Shown piece after piece: positions 46,665-58,363 of a stretch of 64,000 nucleotides of DNA (within the stretch, counting starts at the first letter, position 1; every line of letters starts with the position of its first letter). This DNA is from Voacanga thouarsii. Its lineage: Eukaryota; Streptophyta; Magnoliopsida; Gentianales; Apocynaceae. Made by a program: the position numbers and the translations under genes. A model generated the notes under the pieces. The model searched no databases, was not told the DNA's origin, and saw only the letters and a program-made list of their open reading frames with translations. The stretch covers positions 806,001 to 870,000 of the forward strand of contig JANUWF010001477.1 of NCBI GenBank assembly GCA_026120185.1, in the 5' to 3' direction.

Positions 46665-48903
46665 CTCTACTTCCTCACTACTTTCCTGCTAACAAAACTC
46701 TAAAAGATCCTTAGAGGTGTTTTTCTTTACACTTTCTTGAAGAGTGGGAGAAATAGAATCAATGAAATAATAAGAATCACTTTCTGTAGGATATTTCATA
46801 GCCTTATAAACATCAAACGTGACCTCTTCTTCATGAACTCTAAGGATGACCTTACCTTATTGAACATCTATCAAAGTTCGATCTGTAGCTAGGAAGGGTC
46901 TTCCTAAGATAAGAGATATCTCTTTATCTTCCTCCATATCCACAACAACAAAATCAGTAGGAAATATAAAATTATCCACTTTCACCAATGCATTTTCAAT
47001 TATACCCCACAGATAAATTATAGTTCTATCTGCTAGTTGCAAAACCATGTTAGTTGGTTTAACCTCATCAAGACCTAGTTTCTTAAAGATAGATAAAGGC
47101 ATTAAATTTACACTTGCACCTAAATCACATAATGCCTTCTTAAATTGCACTTGCCCAATATTAACTGGAATTGTAAAACTCCCTGGATCTTTCATCTTCT
47201 GGGGCAACTTCCTTTGTAGAACAGCATAACATTCTTTAGCATCACTGTTCCATGAACTTCGAGCTTGCGCTTGTGAGTTAGGATCTCCTTCAAGAACTTG
47301 GCATACCTTGGCATCTGCTCCAGTACTTCTGCAAAAGGAATGTTAATATGCAATTTCTTAAAAATTTCAAGAAACTTAGAGAATTGTTTTTCTACATTTT
47401 AGTTTTTTAGTCTTTGAGGAAATGAAATTGGAGGAACATAAGGTTTAGGAGGTGTATAAGGTTTAGAGTCTCCCTCTTTGGAATCATCCTCCTTCGATAT
47501 GATCACTGATTCCCCCTGCCTTAATTTCCTTTAACTCTTCTTTCTTCTTCTCCACTTCTTGAAGTCGTTTTCCACTACAAAGAATCACAGCATAGAATTG
47601 CTCTCTAGGATTTTACTCTATGTCACTAGGCAGTTTTTCTTGAGCTTTCTCCTTCATTGCATCTGCAAATTGACATATGTGAACTTCTAAATTATGGATG
47701 AAAGCTTGATTGGTCTGAGCTAATTGATCTATCTTCGCCTCTAGCTTGGACAGATATTGCATGATAGTCTCCTCAAACTGTGGCTTCCTTTCTTGAGTAG
47801 GAGGTGATTGTTGTGGAGGCTACTCTTGCGTCTATTGAAAAAGTACCCTATTCTACTGGAATCTAGGAGCTACTCCTTGCCTTTGTATATTTTGATCTCT
47901 CCAGGAAAAGTTTAGGTGATTCCTCCATCCCGAATTATATGTGTTCGAGAAGGGGTCATTCCTCTGGAATGGTCCTTGCCACTGAGCTCCCATATAATTG
48001 GCTTTCTCCAGCACAGATGGGTGACCACCTGCATTCATATAGAAATTAGTAGTGTGCTCGTGCTTCCACAAAGTGCACATACCTCTTTGTTGCTACTTCC
48101 TTCTCAAGTCATCAAAAAGCTAACTTGGTTAGTTAGCTCTGCTTGCTTTGAAGCAATGTCAAGTTAAGTGTTGATTCCATGCACTATTTGTTGAGAATTT
48201 CTTACTAAATTCTCATAGATACTTTGCAGTTCTTGAGAATTCTTATCTCCTGGATATCCATTTGTAGCAGTATCTACTAAAGTCTGACACATAGGAGTTA
48301 GTCTTTCATAAAAAAACTGAGTAGTCAATAGAAGAGAGAAACTATGGTGAGGACACTAAGTTAACATTAGTTTAAACTTGTCACATGCTTCATGGAATGA
48401 TTCTCCTTCCCTTTGCGTGAATGAACTAATCCTGCTTCTATAATCCATGGTCTTTTGAGACGGATAACATTTAAACATAAATGTTGCATAGACCTTATCC
48501 CAAGTGCTAATGGATCCTTCGGGTAAACCTAGTAGCCATTGTCTAGCACCCCCTTTAAACAGTATGGGAAATATCTGAGCCTCAATTCCTCTTCGAAATG
48601 GTTGTTCAAGAGGAATGTTTGCACTGTACTGTAGAATTCGCGCAGAAATCCCAAGGTATGCTCAGCTCCCAGTCCATTAAAAGCTGCTAGTAGATGAAGA
48701 TGGAAAATTTTCAGCTCATAAATCCTGGTAGCATTGCCTAGCCGAATACATGACGAGTTAGTAGCAATGGTGGGCATCTGTAAATTCCTTAGTCAAGGAT
48801 GGGCTTGGTTATTAGCTCTCAAGAGAGCTAATGGTTATAACTGATTATCTAGCCCATTATTAGGTGCTTGATTTCCTCCGTTATTGGCCATTCCTTCAGC
48901 CAT
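46665..48903 (-). pseudogene. D gag-protease gene
   Basis: Minus strand, probable start at 48,903 (MAEGMANNGGNQAPNN). Gag core: GAEHTLGFLREFYST, STWDKVYATF, KTMDYRSRISSFTQREGESF and HEACDKFKLML (48,700-48,360). A Cys/His segment with GKHEHTT at about 48,070 is followed by GPFQRNDPFSNTYN. The linker has PYVPPISFPQRLKN and KFLEIFKKLHINIPFAE (47,450-47,350). Protease at 46,857-47,207 has KKALCDLGASVNLMPLS, with the active-site DSGA or DLGA form, and ISLILGRPFLAT. The protease portion is open for 116 codons; the gag has stops. Confidence 0.82.
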
Positions 48904-49090
48904 CCGATTAGCTCGATTTTACCTGCAAGTACATTCAATTTTAGGGTCAAAGGGTATTAACTTTGTAGTATGGTTTCTAGACATGCACCACTTAAAATTT
49001 ATCCACAATATGCACACTTAAGAGAATGAAATCAAAGACAGAAATCAAATCATAATCAAAATCAAAAGAAGAAAGTTTTAGTTCACTAAT

Positions 49091-49113
49091 CCCTGGCAAC
49101 GGTGCCAAAAACT
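49091..49113 (-). promoter_or_regulatory. D primer-binding site
   Basis: On the minus strand, AAGTTTTTGGCACCGTTGCC then AGGG follows the 5' LTR end CTATCA. It is the best preserved site of this type here and matches the TGGCGCC-type tRNA-Asp site of Athila/Tat elements with one to two changes. Confidence 0.78.
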
Positions 49114-50300
49114 TGATAGCCAATTCAGAGCATTGGCAAGTGTACTAGATCTCGTTTATAGTAATAAAGTCATCCCATAGAGATTAGAAATTAAAACTCC
49201 TTCCAGTGAAATTAATTCTAACTTGAAGTAAAAGAACAAATATTCCAATGATTACTGTTTTGAAGAACTAAATTGAAATAACTAAACTAACATTTTCTTT
49301 GGGTAAAGATTGTAATGAGATGATCTAAGGTACATGAATTCACTAGATTAACTGTTATATTATCGAAGAGACCTATTAGTCTAGAGCGTACTTTGTCAGT
49401 CAATCAATATCTAGAGTTAACCAATATCCTTTTTCAAGGTATATTAATTCTATTCTTTCAAATAACACAACTATATTTCTATGTTGAATTCAATTCAAAT
49501 GAGTGCATTAAAGAACATGACATTAATTTGTTCTTTTAATATATTTCCATTTCACATGTAATTTGTGATCTGATTACCTGTCCTAATTAACTAAGTCATC
49601 TTTTGAAGTTTCCTAGTTAATGATAAATTAATATGAATGATGATCAGGCATTCAACTGCTTTAAGTACAATAATCAGGCAAAGACTTGGTAACACCCTTC
49701 AAATAACAGAATCACAAGATAATATAATAAGCAATACTAGCTACATCACGGCCTTAGAATAATAAATTAATGCATAATTGAAGAGAAATTCAAGAACAAA
49801 TTAAAAAAGAAGATATGAGAAAACATCATAGTATCCTAATAAAATCTCCAACTTTGTCCACGAGTCACCTCCAATATACTTCTAAGATTGGAAAATCCTC
49901 TCAAAATTACAACCAAAATATCCAAGGAAAATAGTACCTAACTCTAATGTAAAAGAAAAGAGAAAAAATGTCTTCTCTGGCTGCCCTTCCTCAAAAATCC
50001 CCCTGCCTTTGTTTTTATATATTCTGCCTCATTGAACAGGACTGAAACCCTTGCTAGAATCCATTGGAGAGTTCAATCCGGCCCCTGATTGATGAATCCG
50101 GCCCATGATTGCACTCTCCTAATGGTGTGAGCTTTTGTAGTTTACTCTTCAACCCTTCAAATGGTATGTTTTTTTGTTCAAGTCCCTGGAAAAATCAAAT
50201 AAACACAAAAGAGAGTAAATTGTCCAAATAAAGCTCATATTGCATTAAATTATAACATAATTCATCTACCCACTATATTCAATGCAATATTAATACATCA
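49114..50300 (-). repeat. D 5' LTR (1,187 bp)
   Basis: On the minus strand it runs TGATGTATTAATATTG to GGCTATCA, next to the target copy AAGCT. TATA-like TATATAAAAAC on the minus strand is at plus 50,011-50,021, with the CCTGATTGATGAATCCGG motif pair upstream (50,065-50,110). Confidence 0.9.
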
Positions 50301-51765
50301 AAGCTCTGCAAAAGGCCTCTACCTAGGAACTCACTTCACTTCCTGAAAAAAAGAGAGCAATCGGATATAGATGGGTATACATAGTGAAACTCAAGGCTAA
50401 TGGGTGTATAAAGCAAGAATAGTCAGAAAAAGGTTATACACAAAAAATATAGGGTAGATTACCAAGAGACCTTAGAACCAATGGCCAAGTTAGGTATAGT
50501 TCACATTCTTATCTCCATAGCAGCAAATCAAAAATGGCCTCTAAAATAATTTGATGTGAAGAATAGGAAGTAGGAGGAAGAGGTCGTATGTATGGAGTTA
50601 CCACCAGGTCTGAAACTTGATTCAGCAAAAAGAAATAAAGTTTGCATATTTAAAAAAAACAAAATCACTATATAGGCTCAACCAATCACCTAGAGCCTGG
50701 TTTGGGAGGTTCTCTATGGCAATGAAAGCTTTTGGTTATAACCAAAGTGGTGCAAATCATACTTTGTTCATAAAACATAAAGAAGGAAAAATGACAGCTT
50801 TAATTGTGTATGTGGATGATATGGTTCTGACTAGAGATGATTATGAAAAAATGAAGATTCTACAAGATTACTTTGCTACTGAATTTGAAATGAAGGAATT
50901 GGGACAACTTAAATACTTTCTGGGTATTGAAGTAGTAATGACAGATCAAGGAATTGCTCTTTCATAAAGAAAATATGTGCTTGATCTCTTGATTGAAACT
51001 GGAATGCTAGCATGTAAACCAGCTGAAACTCCTATAGAAATGAATCATAAGCTTGAAATTTTTCCTAATCAAGTTCCAATAGATAAAGGGCACTATAACA
51101 ATGGTTGGTGGAAAGATTAATTTACTTATCTCATACTAGGCCAAATATAGCTTATGCAGTGAGTGTTGTCGGTCAATTTATGTATTAGCCAATTAAGCAA
51201 AGAACACATGAATGTAGTGTACAGGATTTTGAGATAGTTAAAAGGCTACCCAAGAAAAGGTTTGTTCTTCTCAAAGAATAATGTTTGTAATATCAAAGGA
51301 TATACATATGCAGATTCGGCAAGTGATCAAGCAACCAGAAAATCTACATTGGGCTATTTTACTTTTGTGGAAGGAAATCTTGTAACCTGGAAAAACAAGA
51401 AGAAAAAGGTCATTGAAGGTCAAGTGCAAAAGCTGAGTTTCGAGGAATAGCCCTTGGAATTTGTGAGTTGTTGTGGGTTAAGCGTGTTCTATCAGATTTG
51501 GGGATTAAGAATAAAAGGCCTATGAATCTTTATTGTGAAAATAATGTGTCAATTGAGATTGCATAGAATCCTGTACCACATGATCGCACTAAACATGTTG
51601 AGGTTGATAGGCACTTCATCAAAGAGAAGTTAGATCAAAAGATTGTCTAATTTCCTTTTGTGAAGTTTGGAGAACAGCTTGCTGATATTCTTACAACAGC
51701 CATGTCAAAAAAGGTATTTCATGATGTAATTGGCAAGTTGGGCACGTTGGACATTTATGCTCCAC
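50301..51765 (+). pseudogene. Copia fragment 4 (reverse transcriptase and RNase H)
   Basis: Starts in the RT lead-in (LQKA...IGYRWVY) and, after frameshifts, gives SLYRLNQSPRAWFGRFS, then NHTLFIKHKEGKMTALIVYV and the YVDD catalytic motif (50,809-50,820), then LKYFLGIEV. A region with PAETPIEMNHKLE and a degenerate YLSHTRPNIAYAVSVV follows. RNase H has YTYADSASDQATRKSTLGYF and LVTWKNKKKKVI, then AKAEFRGIALGICELLW and the C-terminal HVEVDRHFIKEKLD. This module order (IN-RT-RH) proves Ty1-copia. Stops and frameshifts at about 50,340, 50,967, 51,118 and 51,450 disable it. Confidence 0.9.
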
Positions 51766-51905
51766 CTCAAGGAGGAGTGTGGGCATGAGTTGTTACATTC
51801 TGGGAGTGATTGACTTTGTAAATAGAACCTATTTTATGGAGTAATTATAGGAAACTTGTATAGTATTTTTCCTAACATAGGATTCTTTTCTTCTTTTCCA
51901 AGAAT
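51766..51905 (+). repeat. Copia polypurine tract and partial 3' LTR
   Basis: CCTCAAGGAGGAG (51,765-51,777) is the polypurine tract, followed by an LTR start at TGTGGGCATGAGTTG (51,778). Only about 130 bp can belong to the LTR before SKP1-like coding sequence begins at 51,918. The LTR is therefore short or truncated. No CA end or target duplication can be identified. Confidence 0.55.
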
Positions 51906-51917
51906 ATTTGTCTCGAT

Positions 51918-52265
51918 ATGTTGCCTCAAATATGGGAGAAAAATACATACTGGATTCAAAAAGCCCTAAACCACCATTGTCTTCACAGTGTTGGAGTACT
52001 CAACGTACGTGGAGATTCTGAAATTTCGACAGACAATAAAAGGAAGTATGCTTCGGAGGAGATTGAGAAGGAACTGAAGAATGAGCTCTTCAAAATTCTC
52101 TCGGCTGCAAACTTTCTGGAGATCAAGGGTTTGGTTGAAGTAGTCGCTAAGGCAATAGCAGATAATATGAAGGACATGTCGGTAGTGAATATTCATATGA
52201 CCTTTTCTATCGAGAATAACATCACTCCAGAGAAAGAAGAAGCCATTCGCAATGAGCACGTACGC
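51918..52265 (+). pseudogene. SKP1-like gene fragment (C-terminal half)
   Basis: The reading GVLNVRGDSEISTDNKRKYA, then EEIEKELKNELFKILSAANF, then LEIKGLVEVVAKAIADNMK, then MTFSIENNITPEKEEAIRNEH is the C-terminal Skp1 dimerisation and F-box-binding half of a plant SKP1-like (ASK) protein. The N-terminal POZ-like half is missing. Upstream is copia LTR sequence, so it looks truncated by the insertion or left at its edge. The usual terminal WA(F/H)E motif is absent. The frame passes GAGCAC|GTACGC, a possible splice donor, into non-homologous sequence up to a stop at 52,370. If the copia lies in an intron it could be part of a longer gene; a pseudogene is more likely. Confidence 0.72.
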
Positions 52266-52370
52266 GGAAGCATTTTTTATCCAGTACTGTTTTTTAATCT
52301 AAGAATTTACGATTGTTGCAAGTTTAGATTTTGCTTCTGCCTGGGAGTTCAGTTCTTGAATTTTCAATGA

Positions 52371-52899
52371 TGTTGTTGTTGACCATTACCTTGTGTTCTC
52401 CTTTTTGCAAATCCAATTCTTTTCTAGAAACAAACAAGTTCTTCTAAAATCCTTTTTATCTTTGAGTAAACTATCTTTTATTATCCTATACTATGCCACA
52501 CATATCCTTTGATATCTCAAGGTTTCAAAACCTACCTTCTTCCCTCCTTAACTTTAGATTAAAACATAAGCAAATAATGTATTCAAAAGTAATTAATTTA
52601 GGTTTTTTTATATAATAGGAACCCCATGATATTAAAATTTGATTTCACGAGGAAAAATTGCCATAAACTATTTTTTTTTATCTCAAGTATTAAATAAATT
52701 TATATACTAAATATTTTAATTTTTTAGTTTTAAATTAAAAATAATTCTTTAATTAGGAATCGACATTTTTATTTAAATAATTATTTTAAAATTAAAATAA
52801 AGATAAATACAACACTATCACATGAGTTTCATGATAATTTATTAAGGTAATATGTTTATAAAAAAATAGTTAGAATCATGTTCAAACATTGGTATTTTT

Positions 52900-52940
<41 letters not shown>

Positions 52941-53605
52941 GTTCCTTGTGTTCTTTATTATTTCATGAATAATATTTTATTTTTATTATTTTACTTATCA
53001 ATGTATTTTCTAATAAAGCTCATATTATGATTAAAAAATGGAAAATTGTGTCTTTAATAAAAAAAAGATATATGTAAAAAATTCATGTGATAAAATATTA
53101 AATAATGCAAATGTTACCACAATTAATATTAAAATAAAATTTTGAATGATTAAGTAAACATATTTTTATTAAATAAATGTATTCTTATTTGTTATGATAT
53201 GAATATATAGATAATTTAATTTTCATACAACTTTTCATAACTTATATGTGCAAAATATTTTTTTTATGTAAATAAATATTTTTTAAGGGTAGAAAAGAAA
53301 ATTAATATTTTTTATTAAAAAGTAATATTGAGGACAGTTAATATAAATCTTAAAGAACATGCAACGTTTATACTATACCCCCCAAAAAATTAAGGAATGT
53401 TAATGTAAATAATTTTAAAATAAATTAATATTTTATCTTTTAGTCCAAAAAGTAGAGTAAAAGGTAGGTATTGAAATGTTGAAGTTCTAAAAATAAGTAT
53501 GCTATAATATAATGTCCAAAAGTAGTTTACCCTTCATCTTTTAGTTGATTATGACATATTTTGTAGAGGGGGAAAAAGGTTCTTTGATTCCTAATTGAGT
53601 TAGGA
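52371..53605. other. AT-rich intergenic DNA
   Basis: No coding or element signature seen. (AT)n at about 52,905-52,934. Confidence 0.5.
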
Positions 53606-53945
53606 GTAGAGATGGTAATTAAGTCAGGCTGAGTAAGATGGGTTGTAGACTAGAAATTTCGGTTCCAACCATCTTTCCATATCATGACCTGTCTCTGGCA
53701 TAGTATGGAGAAGGAAGGATCCCCAACAGGTGGACTTGAGGACAAAATCTCCCCCCCCCCCCACTTATCCCTGAGTAGGGAAGTAGAGGCCCAACAAGCC
53801 AATAGGGGAAAACTTCTCCAATTGGATCTAACTCATAATAAGATAATGAAGTTTTAAAGTACATCTCAAACTAACAAATCAAAAATATCAATTACAACAT
53901 CAATAGTAACAAAATGTAATAATTTATGAAAATGGAGTACAATTG

Positions 53946-53986
<41 letters not shown>

Positions 53987-54288
53987 TAAAATAATTTCAT
54001 TCCGCCAAGATTCAAGATCAAGACTTGCAAAATAAAAAACCAAATTCAAAGATCATTTGGTCTAATATAATCAAATATTTCTTACATTTTACTTTGAAAA
54101 TGAAATATAAAATCATTTCATAGCAATTAAAAGTAATCCGAAAAAATATTACCTCTCTCAAATTAAATATTATCATATATATTTTAGAAATTTTTAGAAG
54201 TATTTGATTATCCACTATACTTTAAATTATAAGAATATATTTTTAAAATGTATTAATAATTCATTATTTTATAAAGATATACTTTTAT

Positions 54289-54319
<31 letters not shown>

Positions 54320-54500
54320 CATAAAATAAATAGATAAAAATAGAATAAAAAGAAATGGGTTGGGTGGGCCAAAGACAATACAATTCCTATTTCCAACCCA
54401 CCCCTGCTTGGTGGGCTGAGAAATAAGGCCACATCTCCTCTCCATCCTCATCTAAGCCAGGGAATCCACAATCCAATGGGATTAGGTTGGCCCGAAGAAC
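53606..54500. repeat. Dispersed-repeat debris with a C12 run
   Basis: The segment opens with GTAGAGATGGTAATTAAG, which resembles the decayed TAGGGATGGCAAT start of a repeat common in plant genomes. It contains GC-richer text around 53,620-53,860 and 54,355-54,500 (GGTTGGGTGGGCC, CCAACCCACCCC). It is split by AT-rich sequence with (AT)n at 53,950-53,984 and 54,290-54,317. A run of 12 C lies at 53,751-53,762. I cannot define ends. Confidence 0.3.
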
Positions 54501-54835
54501 CAACTTTAAGGGGGAAAATTATTATTTTCTCCAATAATGTAGAGAATATCAAGAAAATAAATGTGAATTTTTCTAAAATAAATATATATTTCTTCTAAAT
54601 TTCATAATTAAATTAAGGAATACAAATTTTATTAACCTATAGCTGCCAATATCAACCAATTATTAAAGTGCGTGATAACTTATTTGTAACTAAATCTTCT
54701 TTAAAATTTTTGTATCATGACAAAATATATAGGATAGATGAAAGAAAAGAGCTTGGCTAATGGTATTAGGTCATCTGACTTTTCACACCGGCTAGATTTT
54801 TTTCAAAAGATTACTTGTTTAAATATTTATAAATA

Positions 54836-55330
54836 CTAGGTTGATGCCGTGCGTTGCACGGGAGTATAACTTTTGTTAAATTATTGTTTTGGATTGAAAT
54901 GTAATTAGAATATAACTTATGTGGATATTAAAATAAATAATAAAATTAGATAATTTGAAATATATATTAAGACTAATATTTAATTTTAAATTAATCACCT
55001 TTAATTTCAAATAATTTAAATTGAGATAACTTTATCTAAATTCATTGAATCCAAATTCAAATGAATTTATATTCAGATAAGAATCTTATAGAATTCACCA
55101 ATCAATACTACGTATCTTTCTCATAACTTATTACTTAAAAGAATTAAATGTTTGTTTCTTAAAAAATATATAAATCATTAATAAAGTTATTTAATATAAC
55201 ATTATAAATATAATAAAGATAATACTCTTTAATATTTTTTTTTTCAAAATCTTGATGTGCCACATGTTACGTTCATATGTGTTTAAAGTCGTCAAGTGTC
55301 AATTGTCTGCAACTACTTATATATATATAT
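54836..55330 (-). mobile_element. Helitron 3' end (minus strand), body approximate
   Basis: On the minus strand the sequence reads CCGTGCAACGCACGG, a perfect 6-bp-stem hairpin (plus 54,847-54,861), then CATCAAC and the terminal CTAG (54,836-54,839), followed by T. This is the diagnostic Helitron 3' terminus: a hairpin a few bases before CTRR, inserted between A and T. The body extends to higher coordinates; its 5' TC end was not found, so the right limit is a guess. No Rep/helicase gene is present, so it is non-autonomous. Confidence 0.65.
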
Positions 55331-56169
55331 ATATCAAATATTTAAAAGACTACACATTTTACATTAATTATAAAATTTTAATTTAAAAATTATATTATAA
55401 TTGAATTAATTTAATGAGAATGAAAATTTATTAAATACCAGTTGCAACAACACCAGCTGGTTAGTTTGAATTTTCGGACTTGTTTACAGGAGTTTTTACC
55501 TATTAAGGCAAAAGGAAAGCATCAAATAAAGTAAATTTGCCACAACTTGTAAACGATTACAATTATCTTCTTGAAAAAGTGATACATGTAAAAAATCACA
55601 TATTTATATTATTTAACATAAAAATGATATAGGTAAGTATCTTGTCTTATCATTTACCCACTGCTTTTTTTGCCAGGCTCATGTTGTATGTTGTGAACTT
55701 AGTATAGAATATTAATTTCAAAGTTATTCTAGTAAATGATTGGAACCTATAATGTCAATCACATTTAACTATTCTTCCAGCAAAATGCCTGATTGCCCAA
55801 GTACTCATTCAGCATATTGTCAAGTGAAAACACAATATGCAACTTCTGCATGGACGCTCACAAACAGAAACTCCCATCCTTGAGCATGCACATTGAAACA
55901 TCTTCTGGGACTAAAAGCACACAAAATGAATCACACTCTTATATTTCTCTTCTCAATGTCACGCAAAAGTTTACTGAAACTTGATATCATCCGCTATCCT
56001 CATCTCTCAATTTGCTCCACCTTTGGCAGAAAATGTCCAATATTCCAGTTTTCATATGAACAGGCTGTTAAATTTCAATGAGATACTGTGAGTTCAAGAC
56101 AAAAAAAATATTCTTGCCACAAAAAAGATTTCATTTTCCCATGATAATCTACTATTCCAAAATATGTAA
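55331..56169. other. Intergenic DNA, no gene recognised
   Basis: Open frames of about 60 codons at 55,793-56,081 on the plus strand have mixed composition but no motif. There is nothing else I can support. Confidence 0.35.
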
Positions 56170-57000
56170 ACTAATCAAGCATTTGAAGTAGGCTTTTGGA
56201 AGTACATTGGTGCTGCGAATTCAACATTGTTTGCCATCTCAAGCGCTCCAATCCTTCTTTTCCTTCAAGGTTCATTCTTTCTCATGATAAGTTAGTAGAT
56301 ATCAAAATTCTCCCTTTTTCTGCTAACCCGTAAATTAACGATTTATCATAATTACTTTTAAGAATGATGATTTCTCAAAAAACCACATTCGAAAAAACCT
56401 CCAACACCTTATACAGGCGCAAAAATGCAGAATCGCGCAGGCTCTATCCCTGACTCATTCAATGTCACATCATAAAAGGAGAAAATAGAAAAGACAACAT
56501 ATTGGAGAATAGATTACAATCGAATTTCCGGGCTCAATGCAAAAGCCCGATTTCATTAACAAACTAAACTATAAAATCCAAAGCGAGAGGACAAAAACAA
56601 ACAAATAGGTATCCAAGCCTAGAGAGTTGAACCAAATTTGATAAATAACTTCCAACCCCTCCTATATTTTCCATATATACAATACAAAAAATGAGAAACA
56701 GTATTCATACCACCTCATTACGCGGGGAAGAGGAGGAACCGACACCACAAATGAGAAAAGAACGGAGGGTGCGTTTGATACTGGGATGTCGATGACGATG
56801 ATCTTGCCCCAGCTTGAAGCTTTGCTTTTTCTGCCATGTCCTTGACTTTGGAGTGTTGAGAGCTGAAGAAAAACAAAAAAAACAACAGGTTGCTTCTGGA
56901 AACACGAAGAAAAATCAAAACCCACCGCTCGAACTATCCATCTGATTTCTTTGCAAAGAATTGTGTACAATAGAGATAGCTACACAGCTCCCGATATATG
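56170..57000 (-). other. Possible small or non-coding transcript region, minus strand
   Basis: Base composition is more balanced here than in the flanks. On the minus strand there are two short open stretches with gene-like codon content: MAEKAKLQAGARSSSSTSQY from about 56,839, and one ending MANNVEFAAPMYFQKPTSNA just before 56,180. They are in separate frames and I do not recognise either. It could be the remains of a gene, a gene with short exons, or a non-coding RNA. No splice sites can be fixed. Confidence 0.2.
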
Positions 57001-57283
57001 ACGTTTGGTCTTATTCTGAAATTCTAATAGTCAAAATTCAATGAATTTTCTAAATGTAAGAGATATATGAAAGTTGGTTCGTATTCAGATAATATTTATC
57101 TTGAATTCAGGATATGTTGTTATATTCAAGAAATTCTTTAATTTCTTTTTTTTTTTAAATTTCCTTACTGTATTCAAGAAATCCTTCAAATTAATTCATT
57201 CAATTAAATTTATAATGCCAGATGTTAATAGGTAACAATATCAGGTGGCTCCCTCAAGAGCTTCTGCACCTCCTATTATATAG

Positions 57284-57321
<38 letters not shown>

Positions 57322-58160
57322 TTATTTATAGATTTAACTAAACTGTAAGTGTTTAAATTGAATTCACTAAATGCTTTTTAAATTGAACGGGTTCAAGAAA
57401 AAAACTAATATTCGGCTGGTTTGATTGCCAAAATTAATATTGGACTTGGAAAAAGATTATTTTCTTTTTCTCATGAACGGCTAATGATATTTTCGAACTT
57501 TATATAATTTTCATTGATAAATTTCGTAGTAAAAAATAAACTAAGGTCAAAACCATCTAAGAAAAATTATTGATTGAACCATCTAGCGCTTTGTTTGGTT
57601 CACGGAAGGGGACGGGGAATGAGAGAGGTACATTTACTTTTCTTAATGGAAGTAATCATATTTACTATTGTTTTGTTTGATATAAGTAGAAAGAAAGTAA
57701 ATGATAAATGCTTGTTCTTGTTTGGTTCTACTAAAAAATGAAAGAGAAGATGGAGGTATTTTTTTCAAGTTTATTATTCTACCAATAGTATTGAAAAGTA
57801 AATTAATTTGTTTGGTATGATTGGAAGTAAAGTAAATAATTGTGTTATAAGATTGAGGTAAAATATTATTTATTAGAAAAGTCATTAATAATTTATTAGA
57901 CAAGATATTAATATTTTTTTAAAAAATTAATATTAGACAAACAAAAAAATATTTATTTTATTACTAAAAAGAGTTATGAAAAAGGATAGAGAGTATAATA
58001 ATAGTAGAAGAAATTTAAAATAAAATATAAAGTTAACAAGTTTGAAAAAAAAAAAAATAACAGTAAGAGATAAAAAATTAATAAGAAAAAATAGCAAGTT
58101 CTGGATGTGCAAGGAGGCCACCCAACTATTTTTTACCATTCCCTGGACTGGCTAAATAAC
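57001..58160. other. AT-rich spacer with MITE-like debris
   Basis: (TA)n at 57,283-57,312. From 57,590, TTTGTTTGGTTCACGGAAGG and further TTTGTTTGGTA/TTTGTTTGATA copies resemble short non-autonomous repeats found widely in plants. A related GTTTGGT..GGATT..GGGATAGGGAA motif occurs near 63,065. Ends not defined. Confidence 0.3.
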
Positions 58161-58363
58161 CCTCGAATGATTGCACCAATCCTTCCAAATTTAGTTCCCA
58201 TCCGCCAACACCCCCCAAAAAAAATTTAAAAAAAAAAACCACCAACAAGTACTATGAATTTATCCCAAATAACAAAATACCCAAATAAGTACCGTAATGC
58301 ACATCGAAGTGAATAAATTTGAATGCAAGAACAGAACTGAAAATTAGAACTAGAAAAATCAAA

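Larger units (their letters stand above)
42791..50300 (-). mobile_element. LTR retroelement D, gypsy-like with gag-protease but no RT-RNaseH-IN
   Basis: LTRs at 49,114-50,300 (5') and 42,791-43,996 (3') are roughly 90% alike by eye. The target duplication AAGCT (42,786-42,790 and 50,301-50,305) is perfect. Removing the element rejoins copia EEMEA and LQKA in frame. The interior carries a primer-binding-type site, gag, protease, then a jump straight to the polyprotein tail, and a polypurine tract. Reverse transcriptase to integrase is deleted. PBS, PPT and gag type place it with Athila/Tat-like plant gypsy elements; a lineage name would need an RT, which is missing. Confidence 0.9.
28265..51905 (+). 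mobile_element. Ty1-copia retrotransposon C, oldest layer, in four visible pieces
   Basis: Coding pieces in consistent order and orientation: protease-region start (28,265-28,282 and 31,686-31,802), linker, GAG-pre-integrase and integrase (41,094-42,790), reverse transcriptase and RNase H (50,301-51,765), then polypurine tract and partial 3' LTR. E, B and D separate them. The element's 5' half (LTR, gag) is outside the window, left of element A. Every piece carries stop codons or frameshifts, and it is clearly dead. At the right edge its LTR runs into a SKP1-like gene fragment. Confidence 0.85.

Noticed and set aside
53606..54500. A defined MITE or hAT element
   Set aside because: Only one decayed edge-like sequence is visible; no inverted ends or target duplication could be paired.
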